64,000 bases of DNA, taken from positions 1 through 64,000 of the forward strand of contig CAMYJH010000013.1 of NCBI GenBank assembly GCA_947258715.1, given 5' to 3'. A model generated the notes under the pieces. The model did not search any database and had not been told where the DNA came from. It saw nothing but the letters and a program-made list of their open reading frames with translations. The translations under genes and the position numbers were made by a program. Below, piece after piece: positions 9,179 to 18,367 of the stretch (position 1 is its first letter; each line of letters begins with the position of its first letter). The stretch is from an uncultured Gammaproteobacteria bacterium (GTDB lineage: Bacteria > Pseudomonadota > Gammaproteobacteria > HK1).

Positions 9179-11215
9179 ATGCCTTCCCGAAGAGAACTCG
9201 CCAACGCCGTTCGGGCGTTGAGCATGGATGCGGTACAGAAAGCCATGTCAGGACATCCCGGCATGCCCATGGGGATGGCGGATATCGCCGAAGTGCTATG
9301 GAACGATCACCTGAAGCACAACCCCGCCAATCCCAGATGGTGGGATCGCGATCGTTTCGTCCTCTCCAACGGGCACGGCTCCATGCTGCACTATTCGCTG
9401 CTGCATCTCAGCGGCTACGCGCTTCCGATGGAGGAAATCAAGCGATTCCGGCAGCTCCATTCGATGACGCCCGGACATCCCGAGTATAGCGACACTCCTG
9501 GGATCGAGACGACTACCGGACCCCTCGGGCAGGGACTCGGCAACGGAGTCGGCATGGCCATCGCTGAAAAAGTGCTGAGGGGCCGCTTTAACCGCGAGGG
9601 TCACGCAATCATCGACCATTTCACCTATGTGTTCACCGGCGACGGCTGTCTGATGGAAGGCATTTCCCATGAGGCTTGCTCTCTGGCAGGAACACTCAAG
9701 CTGGGAAAGCTCATTTGTTTTTACGATGACAACAACATCTCCATCGATGGCGAAGTCGGAGGCTGGTTTACCGATGATACCCCGCGCCGTTTCGAGGCCT
9801 ACGGCTGGCACGTGATCCGCAACGTGGACGGGCACGACGCCGGCGCGGTGAACGTCGCCATTCGGGACGCGCGCACTGAAACCGATCGACCCACGCTGAT
9901 CCAGTGCAAGACCATCATCGGCTGGGGCGCCCCCAATAAGCAGGGCACGGAATCCGTCCACGGCGCAGCGCTGGGCGAGGATGAGGTCGCGCGCGCTCGG
10001 GAAACCATCGGCTGGCCGCATCCACCGTTCGACATACCCGATGACATCTATGCCGCATGGGACGCGCGAAAAAACGGCGAAGCGAGGGAATCGGACTGGG
10101 GCGAGCGTTTTGAAGTTTACCGCAAGGCCCATCCCGATCTCGCTGCCGAGCTGGAACGCTGTATGAAAGGCGAGTTTCCGAAAGACTGGAACCAATACCG
10201 CGACGAATTCATTCGGGATACGGACAAAAAGGCCGAGAACATAGCCTCACGCAAAGCTTCCCAAAACGCGCTCGAAGGATTCGGGCCGAAGCTGCCCGAA
10301 CTCATCGGCGGCTCCGCGGATCTCACCGGCTCCAATCTCACCCGCTGGTCGGGCTCCCGCGCTTTGAGCGCCGAAGTCGACGATGGGAACTATATTTACT
10401 TCGGCGTTCGAGAATTTGCCATGGCGGCAGTCTGCAACGGTATAGCGCTGCACGGCGGATTCATTCCTTATTGCGCAACGTTCCTCATTTTTTCGGAATA
10501 TGCGCGCAACGCACTCAGAATGGCGGCGCTGATGAGGATTCGGAATATTTTCGTTTTCACCCATGACTCCATCGGACTGGGCGAGGACGGACCTACCCAC
10601 CAGGCCGTGGAGCAGGCCGCAACGATGCGTCTGATGCCTAATATGTCCGTGTGGCGTCCCTGCGACGCGGTAGAGTCCGTGGTAGCCTGGGAGCGCGCGC
10701 TGCAACGAACAGCTGGCCCTACGAGCCTGTTGTTTTCGCGCCAGGGACTGCCCCACCAAAAACGGACGCCCGAGCAGATCGACGCGATTCGCCGAGGCGG
10801 TTACGTGCTCCGGGACTGCGACGGGGAACTGGAAGCAATCATTATCGCCACCGGCTCCGAAGTCGGACTCGCGGTGGAAGCGGCAACGGAACTCGAGGCC
10901 AAGGGTGTAAGAACTCGGGTCGTGTCGATGCCGTCAACCGACACCTTCGACGCCCAGCCAGAATCGTACCGGGAGTCGGTACTTCCCTCTTCCGTGCGCT
11001 CCCGGGTCTCGGTGGAGGCGGGAGTCACCGGCTACTGGTACAAATATCTCGGCTTCGAAGGCAAAGCCATCGGAATTGACACATTCGGCGAATCCGCGCC
11101 TTGCGAGGAGGTGTTCGCCCACTTCGGCTTTGGCGTCGAAAATGTGGTTAGAACAGTGGAAGAGGTGCTGGCTGCCAACGCCTCCACCGGCATTGGAGCC
11201 GCTGCCGAGTCCTGA
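9179..11215 (+). CDS. tkt: Transketolase
   Basis: Transketolase moves two-carbon ketol units between sugar phosphates in the pentose phosphate or Calvin pathway, using thiamine diphosphate. The protein of 678 residues has the thiamine motif starting GDG at 154-156 and running to DDNNIS, the N-terminal [14 protein letters not shown] and [15 protein letters not shown], and the second-domain [14 protein letters not shown]. The ATG at 9179 follows GAGGGAG about 6 bases upstream. It is the first gene of tkt-gap-pgk-fba, with gap starting 42 bases after its stop. The divergent spacer before it (8981-9178) should hold its promoter. Confidence 0.96.
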   Translation: MPSRRELANAVRALSMDAVQKAMSGHPGMPMGMADIAEVLWNDHLKHNPANPRWWDRDRFVLSNGHGSMLHYSLLHLSGYALPMEEIKRFRQLHSMTPGHPEYSDTPGIETTTGPLGQGLGNGVGMAIAEKVLRGRFNREGHAIIDHFTYVFTGDGCLMEGISHEACSLAGTLKLGKLICFYDDNNISIDGEVGGWFTDDTPRRFEAYGWHVIRNVDGHDAGAVNVAIRDARTETDRPTLIQCKTIIGWGAPNKQGTESVHGAALGEDEVARARETIGWPHPPFDIPDDIYAAWDARKNGEARESDWGERFEVYRKAHPDLAAELERCMKGEFPKDWNQYRDEFIRDTDKKAENIASRKASQNALEGFGPKLPELIGGSADLTGSNLTRWSGSRALSAEVDDGNYIYFGVREFAMAAVCNGIALHGGFIPYCATFLIFSEYARNALRMAALMRIRNIFVFTHDSIGLGEDGPTHQAVEQAATMRLMPNMSVWRPCDAVESVVAWERALQRTAGPTSLLFSRQGLPHQKRTPEQIDAIRRGGYVLRDCDGELEAIIIATGSEVGLAVEAATELEAKGVRTRVVSMPSTDTFDAQPESYRESVLPSSVRSRVSVEAGVTGYWYKYLGFEGKAIGIDTFGESAPCEEVFAHFGFGVENVVRTVEEVLAANASTGIGAAAES

Positions 11216-11257
11216 CGTCAAAAGCTTGGGAAATGAAAGTAAATCTGGAGAGCTGAA

Positions 11258-12271
11258 ATGAGCATCAAAATTGCGATCAATGGATATGGACGCATTGGCA
11301 GAAACATTCTGCGCGCGATATACGAAAGCGGGCGACACGAGGAGATTCGCGTGGTCGCAATCAACGATCTGGGTGATGCGCAGACCAACGCCCATCTGAC
11401 CAAGTACGACACCGTCCACGGCCGATTTCCCGGAGACGTGGACGTGGACGGCGACAGTCTGATCGTCAACGGTGACCGCATCCGGGTGTGCGCCGAACGC
11501 GATCCTTCAAAGCTGCCGTGGAAAGCGCTCGGCGTTGAGGTGGTTCACGAGTCAACCGGACTTTTTAACACTAAGGAAAAGGCCAGCGCCCATCTAAAGG
11601 CCGGGGCGAAGAAGGTCATTATTTCGGCGCCCGGCGGAAAGGACGTGGACGCCACCATCGTCTACGGCGTGAACCACCACACGCTAACGTCGTCCCATAG
11701 CGTCATATCCAATGCTTCGTGTACGACAAACTGCCTCGCGCCTCTGGTCAAGCCCCTGCACGAACGCATCGGGGTCAAGCACGGACTCATGACCACTATT
11801 CACGCCTACACCAACGACCAGGTCTTAAGCGACGTCTACCACAAGGATCTCCGCCGAGCCCGCTCCGCAACGCAATCCATGATCCCGACCAGCACCGGCG
11901 CGGCGGCAGCCGTCGGCCTGGTGCTTCCAGAACTGAATGGCAAGCTGGACGGTTTCGCCGTTCGCGTGCCCACCATCAATGTCTCCATGGTGGACCTGAC
12001 TTTCACCGCCACGCGGGAAACCGACAAGGACGAGATCGACAGCGTGCTCAAGGCGGCCTCCGAGCAGGAGCTGAAAGGCGTGCTGAATTTCAACGACAAG
12101 CCGCTCGTGTCCATTGACTTCAATCACGATCCGGCTTCCTCCACCTATGAGTCGCCGCTTACTAAGGTCATCGGCGGTCGGCTGGTGAAGGTGGTGTCCT
12201 GGTACGACAACGAATGGGGATTCTCGAACCGCATGCTGGACGCCACCGTGGCGTTGGTGAATGCGCCTTGA
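11258..12271 (+). CDS. gap: Type I glyceraldehyde-3-phosphate dehydrogenase
   Basis: The enzyme interconverts glyceraldehyde 3-phosphate and 1,3-bisphosphoglycerate. The NAD-binding motif NGYGRIGRN is at 8-16, the catalytic Cys155 lies in [13 protein letters not shown], and the C-terminal [14 protein letters not shown] is intact. The acidic IND (35-37) is usual for NAD use. GGAGAG precedes the ATG. The [19 protein letters not shown] segment resembles the gap/cbbG lineage found in tkt-gap-pgk operons of proteobacteria. The gene is 337 residues and complete. The 186 bases to pgk contain two repeat elements. Confidence 0.96.
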   Translation: MSIKIAINGYGRIGRNILRAIYESGRHEEIRVVAINDLGDAQTNAHLTKYDTVHGRFPGDVDVDGDSLIVNGDRIRVCAERDPSKLPWKALGVEVVHESTGLFNTKEKASAHLKAGAKKVIISAPGGKDVDATIVYGVNHHTLTSSHSVISNASCTTNCLAPLVKPLHERIGVKHGLMTTIHAYTNDQVLSDVYHKDLRRARSATQSMIPTSTGAAAAVGLVLPELNGKLDGFAVRVPTINVSMVDLTFTATRETDKDEIDSVLKAASEQELKGVLNFNDKPLVSIDFNHDPASSTYESPLTKVIGGRLVKVVSWYDNEWGFSNRMLDATVALVNAP

Positions 12272-12278
12272 GAGGTTG

Positions 12279-12312
12279 AACGAAGCCCGCTGTAGGCGCG
12301 AGCTTGCTCGTA
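12279..12312 (+). repeat. REP-like palindromic repeat, copy 1
   Basis: Eight bases after the gap stop lies AACGAAGCCCGCTGTAGG followed by a short palindrome CGAGC-TT-GCTCG (12299-12310). The same block, with its own palindrome, occurs inverted at 16104-16136. The GTAGG-GCGA-palindrome layout resembles REP elements of Pseudomonas and Xanthomonas relatives. It may act as a transcript-end stabiliser for gap inside the operon. Confidence 0.6.
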
Positions 12313-12341
12313 ATTCTTAAGATCGAGCGCGTGAAATCTTT

Positions 12342-12425
12342 GATTGGTGATTAGTGATTCGCAGCGTGGGAGTCGACGACCCGCCTGACGCTAGGCATCA
12401 GTGGCCAATCACAATTCACGAATCA
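12342..12425. repeat. Imperfect inverted repeat between gap and pgk
   Basis: GATTGGTGATTAGTGATTCG (12342-12361) is matched at about 16 of 20 positions by the reverse complement of the segment near 12404-12425 (CCAATCACAATTCACGAATC). About 40 bases separate the arms. The arms are AT-rich and unlike the flanking coding DNA. It could be a small palindromic repeat or a remnant of a miniature element. No open frame is enclosed. Confidence 0.5.
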
Positions 12426-12457
12426 CTCCGTCCAACGTACGACATTAGAACCAGCCG

Positions 12458-13636
12458 ATGACCTTCCTACGCATGTCCAATCTGGATCTGGCCGGCAAGC
12501 GGGTGCTCATTCGCGAGGATCTCAACGTTCCGATCAAAGACGGCAAGGTCAGCAGCGATGCTCGCATCCGCGCCGCCCTGCCCACGCTTGAAAAGGCCGC
12601 TGGCGCCGGCGCCCGGGTCATGGTGCTGTCCCACCTGGGTCGGCCGAAAGAAGGCGAGCCCGATGCGGCGTTTTCTCTCGCACCCGTTGCCGCGCACCTC
12701 GCCGACCTGACCGCGTTTCCGGTGCATTTCGCCCCACAGTGGCTCGACGGCGTCGAGATCAAACCGAGCACCATCGTGGTATGCGAGAACGTGCGCTTCA
12801 ACCTCGGGGAGAAGGGCGACGACGAGCAATTGTCACGGCGCCTGGCGGACCTCTGCGACGTTTTTGTCATGGACGCGTTTGGTACCGCGCACCGCGCTCA
12901 GGCGTCGACCTGCGGCGTCGCCCGTTTTGCTCCAATGGCATGCGCCGGGCCCCTGCTGGCGGCTGAGATCGATGCTCTTACCAGGGCGATGCAAAATCCC
13001 GCTCGTCCGCTGGTCGCGGTGGTGGGCGGAGCGAAAGTATCGACCAAGCTCGGCGTGCTCGAGTCGCTGATCGATCGTGTGGACCGGCTCATTGTCGGCG
13101 GCGGCATCGCCAACACCTTCATCGCGGCCAAAGGGCACCCGGTGGGAAAGTCTCTTTACGAACCGGATCTGGTGCCCGTGGCCGAGCGGTTGCTTGAAGC
13201 CGCGCGCGCGCGCGGCGTGGATATTCCGATCCCTGAAGACGTGGTGGTCGCGTCAGCGCTAAACGCAGACGCCGAAGCACACGCCAAACCGGCGGAGTCC
13301 GTCGGCGACGACGACATGATCCTCGACGTGGGCGCAAAGACCGCCTCGCGGTATGCCTCATTGGTGGCGCAGGCGGGTACGGTGGTGTGGAACGGCCCCG
13401 TGGGCGTCTTCGAGCACGATCAGTTCGGCCAGGGCACGCGGATACTGAGCGAGGCTATCGCTGATTCCAAGGCTTTCTCCCTTGCCGGCGGCGGCGACAC
13501 CCTCGCGGCTATCGAGAAGTACGGCGTCGGCGACAGGATTTCTTACATCTCCACCGGCGGCGGCGCCTTCTTAGAGTTTCTCCAGGGACGCACCCTGCCC
13601 GCCATCGCGGCTCTGGAAGCGCGCGCCGCCGCCTGA
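12458..13636 (+). CDS. pgk: Phosphoglycerate kinase
   Basis: This kinase moves phosphate between 1,3-bisphosphoglycerate and ADP. The N-terminus [17 protein letters not shown], the substrate-binding [11 protein letters not shown] and the nucleotide-binding [17 protein letters not shown] and NGPVGVFE are all present. The length of 392 is normal. The ATG at 12458 ([11 protein letters not shown]) matches the usual MSVIRMTDLDL-type start better than the internal ATG at 12473. No strong Shine-Dalgarno is visible. It follows gap after a repeat-containing spacer. Confidence 0.95.
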   Translation: MTFLRMSNLDLAGKRVLIREDLNVPIKDGKVSSDARIRAALPTLEKAAGAGARVMVLSHLGRPKEGEPDAAFSLAPVAAHLADLTAFPVHFAPQWLDGVEIKPSTIVVCENVRFNLGEKGDDEQLSRRLADLCDVFVMDAFGTAHRAQASTCGVARFAPMACAGPLLAAEIDALTRAMQNPARPLVAVVGGAKVSTKLGVLESLIDRVDRLIVGGGIANTFIAAKGHPVGKSLYEPDLVPVAERLLEAARARGVDIPIPEDVVVASALNADAEAHAKPAESVGDDDMILDVGAKTASRYASLVAQAGTVVWNGPVGVFEHDQFGQGTRILSEAIADSKAFSLAGGGDTLAAIEKYGVGDRISYISTGGGAFLEFLQGRTLPAIAALEARAAA

Positions 13637-13905
13637 AATAATTTAACCGATGGTGCGAAGCTGCATCCCCGCCGGGCCTATGGCGATTTGCGGCACCCCT
13701 GGGCGTTCGCTTCGCCACCACGGGTCCAGGGCGCGGGCAAGTTCTCCTTCGATGAATCAAGAACTTGCGCGCGCGATTTAAAATCCACGTTTTTCGCCCG
13801 TCGGTTTGAGGCAGAATACGCATTCAAGAGGATGCCATCATCAACAGCATCTCTTGCTTTTGAACATCCGCACTCGACGTTGAAACCGACGACAGGAGTC
13901 CGATC

Positions 13906-14931
13906 ATGAGCGCCCAAAAACTCGAAGCTGCCGCCCAGGCAATGGTCGCCGACGGCAAGGGAATCCTCGCCATCGACGAAAGCAGCCCAACCATCAAAAA
14001 GCGATTCGACACCATAAAAACCGAGTGCACGGAAGAAAACCGACGCGCTTATCGCGAGCTGCTCATTACCTGCGCCGGACTTGAAGAATTCGTCTCCGGA
14101 ATGATCTTGTTTGACGAAACGATTCGTCAGTCGACGAGCGACGGCGTGCCGTTTCCTGAATTAATGAAGAACAAAGGAATCATGCCGGGCATAAAGGTGG
14201 ATAAAGGTGCCAAGGACCTCGCCGGGCATCCAGGCGAAAAGGTGACCGAAGGACTGGACGGGCTTCGCGATCGTCTCGCCGAGTACCGGGAGCTGGGTGC
14301 GCCCTTCGCCAAATGGCGCGCGGTGATTACCATCGGCGACGGTATACCCAGCCTCGGCTGCATCGAGGCCAACGCCCACGGTCTGGCGCGCTACGCGGCG
14401 CTTTGTCAGGAAGCGGGGCTGGTGCCCATGGTGGAGCCGGAGGTCCTGCTGGACGGCAATCACAGCATCGAGCGTTGCTTCGAGGTCACGGAAGCGACCC
14501 TGAGAGCGTTGTTTAGCTCTCTGCACCAGCAGCGGGTGTTGCTGGAAGGCACCATTCTCAAGGCCAGCATGGTGCTTTCCGGAAAGAATGCCCCCAGTCG
14601 AGCCGGTGTCGAAGCGGTGGCGGAACAGACCATCGCCTGTCTCAAGCGCTCGGTGCCGGCGGCGCTTCCGGGGGTGGTGTTTCTTTCCGGCGGCCAGGCG
14701 CCGCAAGAAGCAACCGCGCATCTCAACGCCATGAACGCCATTACCGGAGATCTGCCCTGGAAGCTGAGTTTTTCGTACTCCCGCGCGCTTCAGGAACCGG
14801 CGCTAAATACCTGGGCCGGCAGCGCCGCCAACGGCAAGTCGGCGCAGGACGCGCTCCACCACCGCGCGCAGCTCAACAGCGCCGCATCGCTCGGAAAATA
14901 TTCTGAGGCGATGGAGAAACAGGCGGCTTGA
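13906..14931 (+). CDS. fba: Class I fructose-bisphosphate aldolase
   Basis: The enzyme cleaves fructose 1,6-bisphosphate by a Schiff-base mechanism. The eukaryote-like class I motifs are clear: ILAIDESSPTIKKRF near the N-terminus, FAKWRAV with Lys136, VEPEVLLDG with Glu177, and LEGTILKASMVL with the Schiff-base Lys219. It has 341 residues. AGGAG lies 8 bases before the ATG. Most tkt-gap-pgk operons of this type carry pyk and a class II aldolase; here pyk is absent and the aldolase is class I. It ends the operon, and a hairpin follows at 14998-15026. Confidence 0.94.
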   Translation: MSAQKLEAAAQAMVADGKGILAIDESSPTIKKRFDTIKTECTEENRRAYRELLITCAGLEEFVSGMILFDETIRQSTSDGVPFPELMKNKGIMPGIKVDKGAKDLAGHPGEKVTEGLDGLRDRLAEYRELGAPFAKWRAVITIGDGIPSLGCIEANAHGLARYAALCQEAGLVPMVEPEVLLDGNHSIERCFEVTEATLRALFSSLHQQRVLLEGTILKASMVLSGKNAPSRAGVEAVAEQTIACLKRSVPAALPGVVFLSGGQAPQEATAHLNAMNAITGDLPWKLSFSYSRALQEPALNTWAGSAANGKSAQDALHHRAQLNSAASLGKYSEAMEKQAA

Positions 14932-14997
14932 AGATCCGCGGATGGGAAGTGTCGGCCGGCATTTCTCGCTGCATTGAGGTGATTAGCAAGCGGTTCC

Positions 14998-15026
14998 CTC
15001 GCAGGGGTCGAATTGTCCTCTGCGAG
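14998..15026 (+). terminator. Strong hairpin after fba, without T-run
   Basis: CTCGCAGGGG and CCTCTGCGAG form a ten-pair stem with one G-T pair around a nine-base loop. It lies 66 bases after the fba stop and before the next gene. There is no T-run (AAATGAG follows), so it is not a classical intrinsic terminator. It may stabilise the operon 3' end or act in the leader of the following gene. Confidence 0.4.
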
Positions 15027-15084
15027 AAATGAGCATATAAAGAAGCGACCGGTCCCTTGCTGGAGGGTGGATTTCGGAGGGCCC

Positions 15085-16098
15085 ATGCGCAAACCCGACG
15101 TCGCGCGCGCGCCAATCACCGGTCTCGTTACAACCGCGGCGGTGCTGGCCGCCTGTCTGCTTGCGCTACCCGCTGTTGAAGCCCAGTCCGGGGATCCAGG
15201 TGTAACGGAAGTTCTTTCCGCCGTAGTCGCGGTCGAATCGAAGGTGCCCGCGAGCGCGCGTACGGCGCCCGCGCTGGGTACCGAACGCGCCGGATCCGGC
15301 GTCGTCATCGACGCTAACGGCCTCATCGTCACCATCGGTTATCTGATCCTCGAGGCCAGCGAGGTCACGGTTACCGCACTCGGCAATGAACCAACACCGG
15401 CGGAAATCGTCGCCTACGACCATGCCACCGGCTTCGGACTGCTGCGCGCGACCCGCCCCCTGGGGGTCACGCCGATGTCGCTCGGGCGTTCGAACGCCGT
15501 CGCGGAGTCTGACCACCTTTTGGTGACCGCCTTCGGCGGCGTCCAGGCCGTTCGCCCGGCGGTTACGGTATCAAGGCGCGAGTTCGCCGGCTACTGGGAG
15601 TATCTGCTCGACGAGGCCATTTTCACCTCGCCGCCCTACCCCATGTTCGGCGGCGCGGCGCTGCTGGACAGCAACGGACAACTGGTGGGCATTGGGTCGC
15701 TGGTAGTGGCTGACGCGATGCAGGGCGAGCGCACGCTTCCCGGAAACATGTTCGTTCCCATCGACGTGCTCAAGTCCGTCATGGGAGATCTGCTCTCCCA
15801 AGGGCGAAGTGGGGCCGCCCGCCCGTGGATTGGCGTGTATTCGCATCAGGTCGAGAGTCTGGTGGTGGTTCAACGCCTAGCCGACGACGGCCCGGCGGCG
15901 CGGGCGGGTGTCCGCGCCGGAGACGTCATCATCGAGATTGACGGCGAACCCATCACCACCCTCGCGGGTTTTTACCGAGCCCTCTGGGGCGACCGTGCGC
16001 CTGGCGATCACGTCAGCATCACGCTGCTTCGCGGCGAGGAACGTCGCTCGGTGTTGGTGGAAACCGGCGACCGCTATACGTGGCTGAATTTGAAGTAA
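15085..16098 (+). CDS. DegP/HtrA-like trypsin-fold protein with PDZ domain, catalytic triad lost
   Basis: The protein has a signal peptide (LVTTAAVLAACLLALPAVEAQ), a trypsin-like domain at about 65-225 and a PDZ domain at about 230-330 (GPAARAGVRAGDVIIEIDGEPI). The framework of HtrA proteases is recognisable, but each catalytic residue is replaced. The usual NNH becomes IGY (Tyr86), the TD pair becomes TG (Gly116), and GNSGG becomes PMFGG (Phe188). It should therefore bind but not cut proteins in the periplasm. The ATG at 15085 follows GGAGG; the longer frame from a TTG at 15013 lacks these features. It ends 70 bases from the convergent purC stop, with a REP-like repeat between. Confidence 0.8.
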   Translation: MRKPDVARAPITGLVTTAAVLAACLLALPAVEAQSGDPGVTEVLSAVVAVESKVPASARTAPALGTERAGSGVVIDANGLIVTIGYLILEASEVTVTALGNEPTPAEIVAYDHATGFGLLRATRPLGVTPMSLGRSNAVAESDHLLVTAFGGVQAVRPAVTVSRREFAGYWEYLLDEAIFTSPPYPMFGGAALLDSNGQLVGIGSLVVADAMQGERTLPGNMFVPIDVLKSVMGDLLSQGRSGAARPWIGVYSHQVESLVVVQRLADDGPAARAGVRAGDVIIEIDGEPITTLAGFYRALWGDRAPGDHVSITLLRGEERRSVLVETGDRYTWLNLK

Positions 16099-16099
16099 G

Positions 16100-16136
16100 G
16101 AATCGCGACCAAGGTCGCTCCTACAGCGGGCTTCGT
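16100..16136 (-). repeat. REP-like palindromic repeat, copy 2
   Basis: Read on the minus strand this is AACGAAGCCCGCTGTAGG followed by AGCGACC-TT-GGTCGCGATT, with a perfect palindrome at 16105-16118. It shares its head with the copy at 12279-12312 in opposite orientation, with paired changes that keep the palindrome. It lies between two convergent gene ends and may serve as a shared terminator-like structure. The next bases (CATTACGCATTACACGTCATGC) are also low-complexity. Confidence 0.65.
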
Positions 16137-16168
16137 TAGAGCTCGCATTACGCATTACACGTCATGCA

Positions 16169-17062
16169 TCAGCCAATCAGCCGGCTTCGCGCCTCGGCAT
16201 ACTTTTGCGCCGTCTTTTCGATCACCTCCGGGGGTAGCTTAGGCGCCGGCGGGCGCTTGTCCCAGTCGAGCGTCTCCAGATAATCGCGCACGAACTGCTT
16301 GTCGAAGCTGGGCGGACTGCTGCCGGCGGCATACTCATCCGAGGGCCAGAAGCGCGAAGAGTCTGGAGTCAGGACCTCGTCGATGAGCACGAGCTCGCCG
16401 CTGCCGTCAAGGCCGAATTCGAACTTGGTGTCAGCGATGATGATCCCGCGGTCGGCGGCGTAGGTGGCAGCCTGTTCATAAATCCGAACGCTTATGTCGC
16501 GGACACGCGTGGCGATGTCGTCACCCACCAGATCGACGATGTCGTTGAAGCTGATGTTTTCGTCGTGCTCGCCCACGTCCGCCTTGGTGGAGGGCGTAAA
16601 CATGGTCTCCGGCAGGCGATCGGCCTGACGCAGTCCCGCTGGCAGCGCGATTCCGCTCACCGCACCGGTAGCCTGGTAGTCCTTCCAACCGGAGCCGATA
16701 AGGTAACCCCTTACGATGGCCTCCAACGGAAGGGCTTTCAGACGTTTGACCACGAGAGCTCGGCCTTCGATCTGCTGTCTCTCGCCTTCATCGGGGAGCA
16801 CGTCTTTGAGGGTGAGATCGGCAAGATGATTGCTGACCACAGACCCGGTGTGGCCGAACCAGAAAACGGAGAGGTCCGTAAGCACGGCTCCTTTTCCGGG
16901 AATAGGATCGGGCAGCACCACGTCGAACGCCGACAGACGGTCCGAGGCCACAATGAGCATATGCGCATCGTCCACTGCATAAATGTCTCGAACTTTGCCT
17001 CGGTGAAGAAGCTCGAGACTCGAGAGGTTACTTTCGAAGACGGTTTCTACTTCTTTCAGCAT
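16169..17062 (-). CDS. purC: Phosphoribosylaminoimidazole-succinocarboxamide synthase
   Basis: This is the SAICAR synthase of purine biosynthesis, joining CAIR and aspartate with ATP. Seen are [30 protein letters not shown] at the N-terminus, [22 protein letters not shown] in the middle, [13 protein letters not shown] and [18 protein letters not shown] near the active site. The length of 297 is that of the larger bacterial form. The ATG at 17062 is well placed. It stands alone, 63 bases after the ubiI-like gene end. Confidence 0.96.
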   Translation of the reverse strand: MLKEVETVFESNLSSLELLHRGKVRDIYAVDDAHMLIVASDRLSAFDVVLPDPIPGKGAVLTDLSVFWFGHTGSVVSNHLADLTLKDVLPDEGERQQIEGRALVVKRLKALPLEAIVRGYLIGSGWKDYQATGAVSGIALPAGLRQADRLPETMFTPSTKADVGEHDENISFNDIVDLVGDDIATRVRDISVRIYEQAATYAADRGIIIADTKFEFGLDGSGELVLIDEVLTPDSSRFWPSDEYAAGSSPPSFDKQFVRDYLETLDWDKRPPAPKLPPEVIEKTAQKYAEARSRLIG

Positions 17063-17125
17063 GGGTCACTATTCCTCAGCAAGAATTTCTTGCGACTTCC
17101 GAATCAAAAACCATAAGCACACGGC

Positions 17126-18367
17126 TCAAACGCTTCGAGCATCTCTTTGTGCCATCGCCTTGCGGTAATCGCGAGGCGTCGCCGCCGCGGGTAAATCTCC
17201 TGACAAGCCGGAAGCGTACCGCATGAGCAAGCGCTTCAGCGGCGGAATCTGGTTGGTCACCCGCAAGCCCATGTTGCGCGCGTCCCTTAAGGCCCCAGAA
17301 TGACCCCCGAACAGCCAGTTGAATCCGCTCAGGGCGGCGCGCATGACAGCGTTGTGCCCTTTGCGCCAGCGCTGATACTTGCGCAGGGTATGCGCGCGTC
17401 CGATGTCGCGGCCGGCGTCGCGCGCGGCGCCCAGAATTTCGGCCAGCGACGCCGCGTCCAGAATACCCAGATTGACCCCCTGGCCCGCCAGCGGATGCAC
17501 GGTATGGGCGGCATCGCCCACCAGCGCCACCCGGCGGCCGACATAGTCGCGCGCGCCGATGGAAGTGAGGTCAAAGGCGGCCCGGGGCCCAGCCAGCTTG
17601 ACCTCGCCGAGCCTGCCCTCGTAAGCGTCCTCCAGCGCGGCGACGAAACTCGTCTCGCTCATTTGCTTCAGCGCGTCTGCGTGAGCGGGCGTGGTCGACC
17701 AGACGATGGAAGCGTGTTCGCCGGGCAGAGGTAGAAAGGCCAGCGGGCCGTTGGGCAGAAAGCGCTGCCAGGCGGTGTCTCCATGACCTCGGGAGACAGT
17801 TACCGTCGCCACCACGGCACGCTGCCCGTACGCGGCCTCTTGAACTTCGATCCCGGCCAGCTCGCGAACGCGGGAGCGGCTGCCGTCCGCGCCGACCACC
17901 AGAGGCGCGTAAATCTTTTTTCCATCGACAACGACCGCGGCTCGCATTGCCTCCAGCATGAGCGTTTCGAACTTTACCGGGCGAAATATCTCTACCCCGT
18001 CGAGCTGACTTAGGCGGGTGTCCAAAGCCCGCTGCAGGGCCGCGTTTTCGACAATGTGTCCTAGCGCGGGCTCGGCGATGTCGGCGCTGTCAAAGTGAAC
18101 CTCGCCGGCTTCAGGGACCTCCCATACGACCATCTGGCGGAAAGGGTGCACCCGTTCCGCAGGCAAAAGCTCCCATACGCCCACGGACTCCAACACGTGC
18201 TGGGTGGCGCGGGTCAGCGCGCTCACCCGCAGGTCGAACCCGGTATCGGGAAGCGGCGGGATCGGCCGAGCCTCCAGCAGTCCGAGGTGAAATCCCCGCT
18301 GGCCCAGATCCGCGGCCAGGGTCGCGCCGACAAGACCGCCGCCCACAATCACCAGATCAAAAATCAT
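17126..18367 (-). CDS. ubiI: UbiI/VisC-type FAD-dependent ubiquinone hydroxylase
   Basis: This flavoprotein monooxygenase hydroxylates the ubiquinone ring. Motifs are the FAD loop VIVGGGLVGATLA near the N-terminus, VGADGSRSRVRELAG and the second FAD motif GDAAHTVHPLAGQGVNLG. It has 413 residues. Its ATG overlaps the ubiH stop by four bases (ATGA), so the two are translationally coupled. As in E. coli the order is pepP-ubiH-ubiI. The GDAAHT wording fits UbiI better than UbiH. The exact ring position hydroxylated is inferred from gene order. Confidence 0.88.
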   Translation of the reverse strand: MIFDLVIVGGGLVGATLAADLGQRGFHLGLLEARPIPPLPDTGFDLRVSALTRATQHVLESVGVWELLPAERVHPFRQMVVWEVPEAGEVHFDSADIAEPALGHIVENAALQRALDTRLSQLDGVEIFRPVKFETLMLEAMRAAVVVDGKKIYAPLVVGADGSRSRVRELAGIEVQEAAYGQRAVVATVTVSRGHGDTAWQRFLPNGPLAFLPLPGEHASIVWSTTPAHADALKQMSETSFVAALEDAYEGRLGEVKLAGPRAAFDLTSIGARDYVGRRVALVGDAAHTVHPLAGQGVNLGILDAASLAEILGAARDAGRDIGRAHTLRKYQRWRKGHNAVMRAALSGFNWLFGGHSGALRDARNMGLRVTNQIPPLKRLLMRYASGLSGDLPAAATPRDYRKAMAQRDARSV

